A stretch of 9,468 bases of DNA from Acidimicrobiia bacterium (GTDB lineage Bacteria > Actinomycetota > Acidimicrobiia > UBA5794 > UBA11373): the NCBI GenBank assembly GCA_025456165.1, contig JALOLI010000076.1, forward strand, positions 1-9,468. Reading direction: 5' to 3'. Below are positions 7,052 through 9,468 of this stretch, one piece after another; the stretch's first letter is position 1, and each line of letters opens with the position of its first letter. The position numbers were made by a program, and so were the translations under genes. The notes below the pieces were generated by a model. It saw nothing but the letters and a program-made list of their open reading frames with translations. It ran no database searches and was not told where the DNA came from.

Positions 7052-7078
7052 GGCGGCCTCCTTGAAGGAGGGCCCGCC
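7052..7078 (-). promoter_or_regulatory. Leader hairpin pairing with a Shine-Dalgarno
   Basis: In the minus-strand transcript, GGCGG (7078-7074) pairs with CCGCC (7056-7052) and CCTCC (7071-7067) pairs with GGAGG (7061-7057), giving 10 base pairs, a two-base bulge and the loop TTCAA. GGAGG is the core of the ribosome-binding site of the GTG at 7051. The structure would hide that site and could gate the small ORF and, by coupling, the lipoprotein. No known riboswitch family was recognised around it. Confidence 0.4.
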
Positions 7079-7140
7079 GAGCCCCGAGACGAACCAGCGG
7101 AGCCCGGCGGGCACGCGCTCTTGTCGCACCTGGGCGATTT

Positions 7141-7167
7141 CCCCTGCCGGCACGGGCCCCTGCCGGC
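7141..7167. repeat. 11-base direct repeat
   Basis: CCCCTGCCGGC occurs at 7141-7151 and again at 7157-7167, a 16-base period. Each copy contains GCCGGC, so the pair can also form short hairpins. It lies in the proposed lipoprotein leader. Function unknown; chance is possible in such GC-rich sequence. Confidence 0.4.
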
Positions 7168-7222
7168 CTGGGGATCACCCCCCGGCGTGGGAACCGGGTA
7201 TGCCGCCCCGGTCCTGTCGCGC

Positions 7223-7254
7223 AACGTACGCCCGGACCGCTAAACGGCCCGTAA
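7223..7254 (-). promoter_or_regulatory. Candidate promoter/operator of the solute-binding gene
   Basis: On the minus strand TTACGGGCCGTTTA (7254-7241) is followed by 12 bases and TACGTT (7228-7223). Compared with the element at 5041-5010, 12 of 14 upstream bases and 5 of 6 -10 bases match with identical spacing, while the 12-base spacer is not conserved. Transcription would start near 7216. A shared regulator, most simply the neighbouring OmpR-type protein, or a shared sigma factor would explain the match. Confidence 0.5.
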
Positions 7255-7279
7255 GACGCCCGTTTACCTGCTGGTAAGC
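7241..7279. repeat. Overlapping inverted repeats, candidate operator cluster
   Basis: TAAACGG (7241-7247) and CCGTTTA (7260-7266) form a perfect 7-base inverted repeat. Overlapping it, GTTTACC (7262-7268) and GGTAAGC (7273-7279) form a second with one mismatch and a four-base gap. These AT-containing blocks stand out in very GC-rich surroundings and sit between divergent genes, about 85-120 bases before the dehydrogenase start. They may be binding sites shared by both directions. Confidence 0.45.
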
Positions 7280-7328
7280 CCTGCTGGATCGGCGTCTGGA
7301 CCGCGAGACGGGGAGGGCCGGCGGCGAG

Positions 7329-7358
7329 TAGTCTCCCCAACGCGTCGGTAGAGGGAGG
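7329..7358 (+). promoter_or_regulatory. -10 element and ribosome-binding site of the first dehydrogenase
   Basis: TAGTCT (7329-7334) fits a TAnnnT -10 element and would start transcription near 7341. GGGAGG (7353-7358) is a clear Shine-Dalgarno three bases before the ATG at 7362, which fixes the start. The -35 region is poor (GAGACG at 7305-7310 at best), so the promoter part is uncertain. Confidence 0.4.
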
Positions 7359-7361
7359 TAT

Positions 7362-8720
7362 ATGCCGAAGGTGGCCCCGGTCCCCGAGGACCTCAATCCC
7401 CACCACATCGCCCGTCACCAGTTCGACACGGCCATCCCGTTCGTGGAGGACCTGAGGGGCTGGAAGGGCACCTCGCAGTGGCTCTTCGAGCCCGAGCGCG
7501 TGGTGAAGGTGACCCTGCCCGTGCAGATGGATTCCGGCGAGGTCCAGATCTTCCACGGGTACCGCGTGCTGCACAACACGGCCCGCGGCCCGGGCAAGGG
7601 CGGGATTCGCTTCTACCCCACGGTGGACGAGGACGAGGTCAAGGCACTCGCCTCGTGGATGACCTGGAAGTGCGCCGTGGCCGACATCCCGTTCGGTGGG
7701 GCCAAGGGCGGCGTGGAATGCGATACCACCAAGCTGTCGGCCGACGAGAAGCGCCGCATCACCCGCCGCTTCATCACCGCCCTCGGCGACACCATCGGCC
7801 CGTTCACCGACATCCCGGCGCCGGACATGTACACCGACGCCGACACGATGGCGATCATCTACGACACCTACGCCATGATGCACCCCAACGCCGAGCACCT
7901 CGGTGTGGTCACCGGCAAGCCGGTCGACCTCGGCGGGATCCCCGGTCGGAGCACGGCCACGGCCCAGGGCTCGGTGTTCGTCGCCGAGCACCTGCTGGCG
8001 CTGGGGGCGGTCCCCGGGCTCTCCCAGATCGCAGACGCCGTCGTCTCCGTCCAGGGGTTCGGCAACGCCGGGCGCCACGCCGCCTTCATCCTGCGTGACA
8101 TGGGCGCCAAGGTGGTTGCGGTGAGCGACTCCAAGGGCGGGGTCGCCAGTAGCAAGGGCCTGGACCTCGAGGCCGTGGAGGCCCACAAGAAGGCGACCGG
8201 TTCGGTGGTCGGCACCCCCGGCACCCGCCGGATCGGGGTCAAGGGAGCGCTCGAGATCGAGTGCGACATCCTGGTCCCGGCAGCCCTCGAGAATCAGATC
8301 ACTCTGGCCAATGCCGACAAGGTGAAGGCCAAGCTGATCGTCGAGGCGGCCAACGGGCCCACCACCCCGGGCGCCGACCGCATCCTCGCCGCCAAGGGAA
8401 TCGTCCTGGCTCCCGACATCCTGGCCAACGCCGGCGGGGTCGTCGTCTCCTACTTCGAGTGGGTCCAGAACCTGGAGCACGAGCAGTGGGAGGAGGCCAC
8501 GGTCCACCAGCGCCTGCGCACCAAGATGTACCGGGCCGCCGAGAACGTCCTCGGCACCTACCGCCGGATCACCGAGCGCTTCCCCGAGTACCAGGAGCGG
8601 TGGCGCAAGGAGATGCCGGGGGCCAAGGCCCTGCCCAAGCCCGACATGCGCATCGCCGCCATGGCCACCGCGGTGGGCCGCTGCAAGGCGGCTCTGGATC
8701 GGCGGGGCGTCTGGCCGTAG
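7362..8720 (+). CDS. Glu/Leu/Phe/Val dehydrogenase (probable glutamate dehydrogenase)
   Basis: 452 residues, complete. The enzyme family reversibly deaminates an L-amino acid to its 2-oxo acid and ammonia with NAD(P), in the cytoplasm. The substrate domain carries GPGKGGIRF (Lys 79), TWKCAVADIPFGGAKGG (Lys 103 and catalytic Lys 115) and PAPDM (Asp 155); the spacing of these residues matches classical hexameric glutamate dehydrogenases such as the clostridial enzyme. GGIPGRSTATAQG (about 191-203) begins the cofactor domain, and the dinucleotide-binding motif is GFGNAG at 232-237. AANGPTTPGAD and LANAGGVVVSYFEWVQN are also family blocks. Length is normal. Glutamate is the most likely substrate, but leucine, valine or phenylalanine cannot be excluded, and NAD versus NADP preference is not readable here. 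It is transcribed away from the solute-binding gene, and a close paralogue follows. Confidence 0.95.
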   Translation: MPKVAPVPEDLNPHHIARHQFDTAIPFVEDLRGWKGTSQWLFEPERVVKVTLPVQMDSGEVQIFHGYRVLHNTARGPGKGGIRFYPTVDEDEVKALASWMTWKCAVADIPFGGAKGGVECDTTKLSADEKRRITRRFITALGDTIGPFTDIPAPDMYTDADTMAIIYDTYAMMHPNAEHLGVVTGKPVDLGGIPGRSTATAQGSVFVAEHLLALGAVPGLSQIADAVVSVQGFGNAGRHAAFILRDMGAKVVAVSDSKGGVASSKGLDLEAVEAHKKATGSVVGTPGTRRIGVKGALEIECDILVPAALENQITLANADKVKAKLIVEAANGPTTPGADRILAAKGIVLAPDILANAGGVVVSYFEWVQNLEHEQWEEATVHQRLRTKMYRAAENVLGTYRRITERFPEYQERWRKEMPGAKALPKPDMRIAAMATAVGRCKAALDRRGVWP

Positions 8721-8733
8721 GCTGCGGCAGCAT

Positions 8734-8759
8734 GTCTCCCTCGCGGCGGCGGGGGAGAC
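8734..8759 (+). terminator. First hairpin after the dehydrogenase
   Basis: An 11-bp stem (8734-8744 with 8749-8759, one G-U pair) and loop GGCG start 13 bases after the stop codon. There is no U-tract, as is common for actinobacterial terminators. Confidence 0.6.
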
Positions 8760-8782
8760 GCGCCTGCCCCCCGGGCAGGCGC
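8760..8782 (+). terminator. Second hairpin, directly adjoining the first
   Basis: GCGCCTGCCC and GGGCAGGCGC form a perfect 10-bp stem with loop CCC, starting at the base after the first hairpin ends. Together they make a tandem terminator or attenuator between the two dehydrogenase genes. Confidence 0.6.
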
Positions 8783-8983
8783 AGAGGGGGAAGCGCTGGA
8801 GGGCCGGGTGAGGCCGTCGCGGCGCCCTGCCGGGGCCGCAGCGCGTGCCGGGGTAAACGCGGGTGACCGGGCCGTAGGTCCTTTCCCGCCAGCCGGCCTC
8901 GCAGGGCTTTCGCCCCCTTGCCAGAGGGGAGCTCCGGGCAGAAGATGACCCCGGCCCATCGCGCCTCCGGAAAGGGGTTCTCC

Positions 8984-9468
8984 ATGTCCGACGCGGCGGC
9001 GGTCCCCGAGGACCTGAACCCGCACCACATCGCCCGCGCCCAGTTTGAGCGGGCCATCCCCTTCGTCGACAACGTCGAGGGCTGGGAGGGCATCTCCGAG
9101 TGGCTGTTCGAGCCGGAGCGGGTGGTCAAGCTCACCCTGCCGGTCGTCATGGACGACGGCCGGGTGCGGGTCTTCCACGGGTACCGGGTGCTGCACAACA
9201 CCGCCCGCGGCCCGGGCAAGGGCGGGATCCGCTTCTACCCCACGGTGGACGAGGACGAGGTGAAGGCCCTGGCCACCTGGATGACCTGGAAGTGCGCCGT
9301 GGCCAGTATCCCCTTCGGCGGGGCCAAAGGCGGGGTGCAGTGCGACCCCATGGCGATGTCCGTGGGCGAGAAGCGGCGCATCACCCGGCGGTTCATCGCT
9401 TCCCTGGGCGACGACATCGGGCCGCACACCGACATCCCCGCCCCGGACATGTACACCGACGCCGAGAC
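8984..9468 (+). CDS. Second Glu/Leu/Phe/Val dehydrogenase (partial, runs off the right edge)
   Basis: 161 codons and two bases are visible from the ATG at 8984, which has Shine-Dalgarno AAAGGGG six bases upstream. The protein aligns with the preceding dehydrogenase without gaps from residue 1; by my count 127 of 161 residues are identical (about 79%). The substrate-domain residues Lys 79, Lys 103, Lys 115 and Asp 155 are all kept at the same numbers, so this copy is probably active. Differences cluster at residues 1-6, 29-39, 55-63 and 119-129. The cofactor domain is outside the window. The 263-base gap before it holds the tandem hairpins and a TAAAC-containing site at 8854-8858. Different regulation, cofactor or substrate for the two copies is plausible but not shown. 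Confidence 0.93.
   Translation, partial: MSDAAAVPEDLNPHHIARAQFERAIPFVDNVEGWEGISEWLFEPERVVKLTLPVVMDDGRVRVFHGYRVLHNTARGPGKGGIRFYPTVDEDEVKALATWMTWKCAVASIPFGGAKGGVQCDPMAMSVGEKRRITRRFIASLGDDIGPHTDIPAPDMYTDAE

Larger units (their letters stand above)
6891..7361. other. Long divergent regulatory region between binding protein and dehydrogenase
   Basis: 471 bases separate the leftward lipoprotein gene from the rightward dehydrogenase. From left to right it holds the possible small ORF (6890-7051), the hairpin at 7052-7078, an 11-base direct repeat (7141-7167), the candidate lipoprotein promoter (7223-7254), a cluster of TAAAC/GTTTA inverted repeats (7241-7279) and the dehydrogenase -10 and ribosome-binding site (7329-7358). 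No well-supported protein gene lies within it. If the promoter is right, the lipoprotein leader is about 325 nt, unusually long for an ordinary gene. Confidence 0.6.

Noticed and set aside
6891..7240. Known riboswitch in the lipoprotein leader
   Set aside because: I compared it by eye with c-di-AMP, cobalamin, glycine and ZTP consensus cores and found no convincing match; only the hairpin at 7052-7078 is supported.
6891..8507. Long N-terminal extension of the lipoprotein frame
   Set aside because: It is antisense to the dehydrogenase, and the lipoprotein signal with Shine-Dalgarno starts at 6890.

Overview
This is a very GC-rich window from what looks like a high-GC actinobacterium, perhaps an Acidimicrobiia-like or other environmental lineage. 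The clues are strong G/C bias at codon third positions, two lipoproteins that continue after the lipobox Cys as GDD and then a long Thr/Ser/Pro linker, an actinobacterial-style two-component operon and Glu-dehydrogenase family enzymes. The taxonomy is inference; no rRNA or marker gene is present. No mobile element, integrase or CRISPR array was seen.

Layout. (1) Bases 1-880, minus strand: a secreted lipoprotein with two bacterial SH3 repeats, running off the left edge. (2) 881-1303: divergent intergenic region. (3) 1304-2740, plus: a secreted FecR-domain protein held by a C-terminal membrane helix. (4) 2960-3033, minus: tRNA-Val(UAC). (5) 4987 down to 3081, minus: a coupled two-component operon, an OmpR-type response regulator followed by a HAMP histidine kinase. 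(6) 6890 down to 5125, minus: a family-5 (peptide-type) ABC solute-binding lipoprotein broken near 6345-6362 by a frame change that appears to include a deletion. (7) 6891-7361: a long divergent regulatory region. (8) 7362-8720, plus: a complete Glu/Leu/Phe/Val dehydrogenase, then two back-to-back hairpins. (9) 8984 to the right edge, plus: a second, closely related dehydrogenase, cut by the window end.

The most interesting signal is a pair of matching promoter-like sequences. The response-regulator gene and the solute-binding gene each have TTACGGGnnGTTTA, then exactly 12 unconserved bases, then TACGnT. In front of the regulator this predicts a short leader with a Shine-Dalgarno and TTG start at sensible distances. 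In front of the binding protein it predicts a leader of about 325 nt containing a hairpin that pairs with a ribosome-binding site and a small ORF overlapping the lipoprotein ATG. The inferred model is that the two-component system regulates itself and an oligopeptide-binding lipoprotein, next to two amino-acid dehydrogenases that could deaminate imported amino acids. The promoter match is seen in the sequence; the regulatory circuit is a hypothesis.
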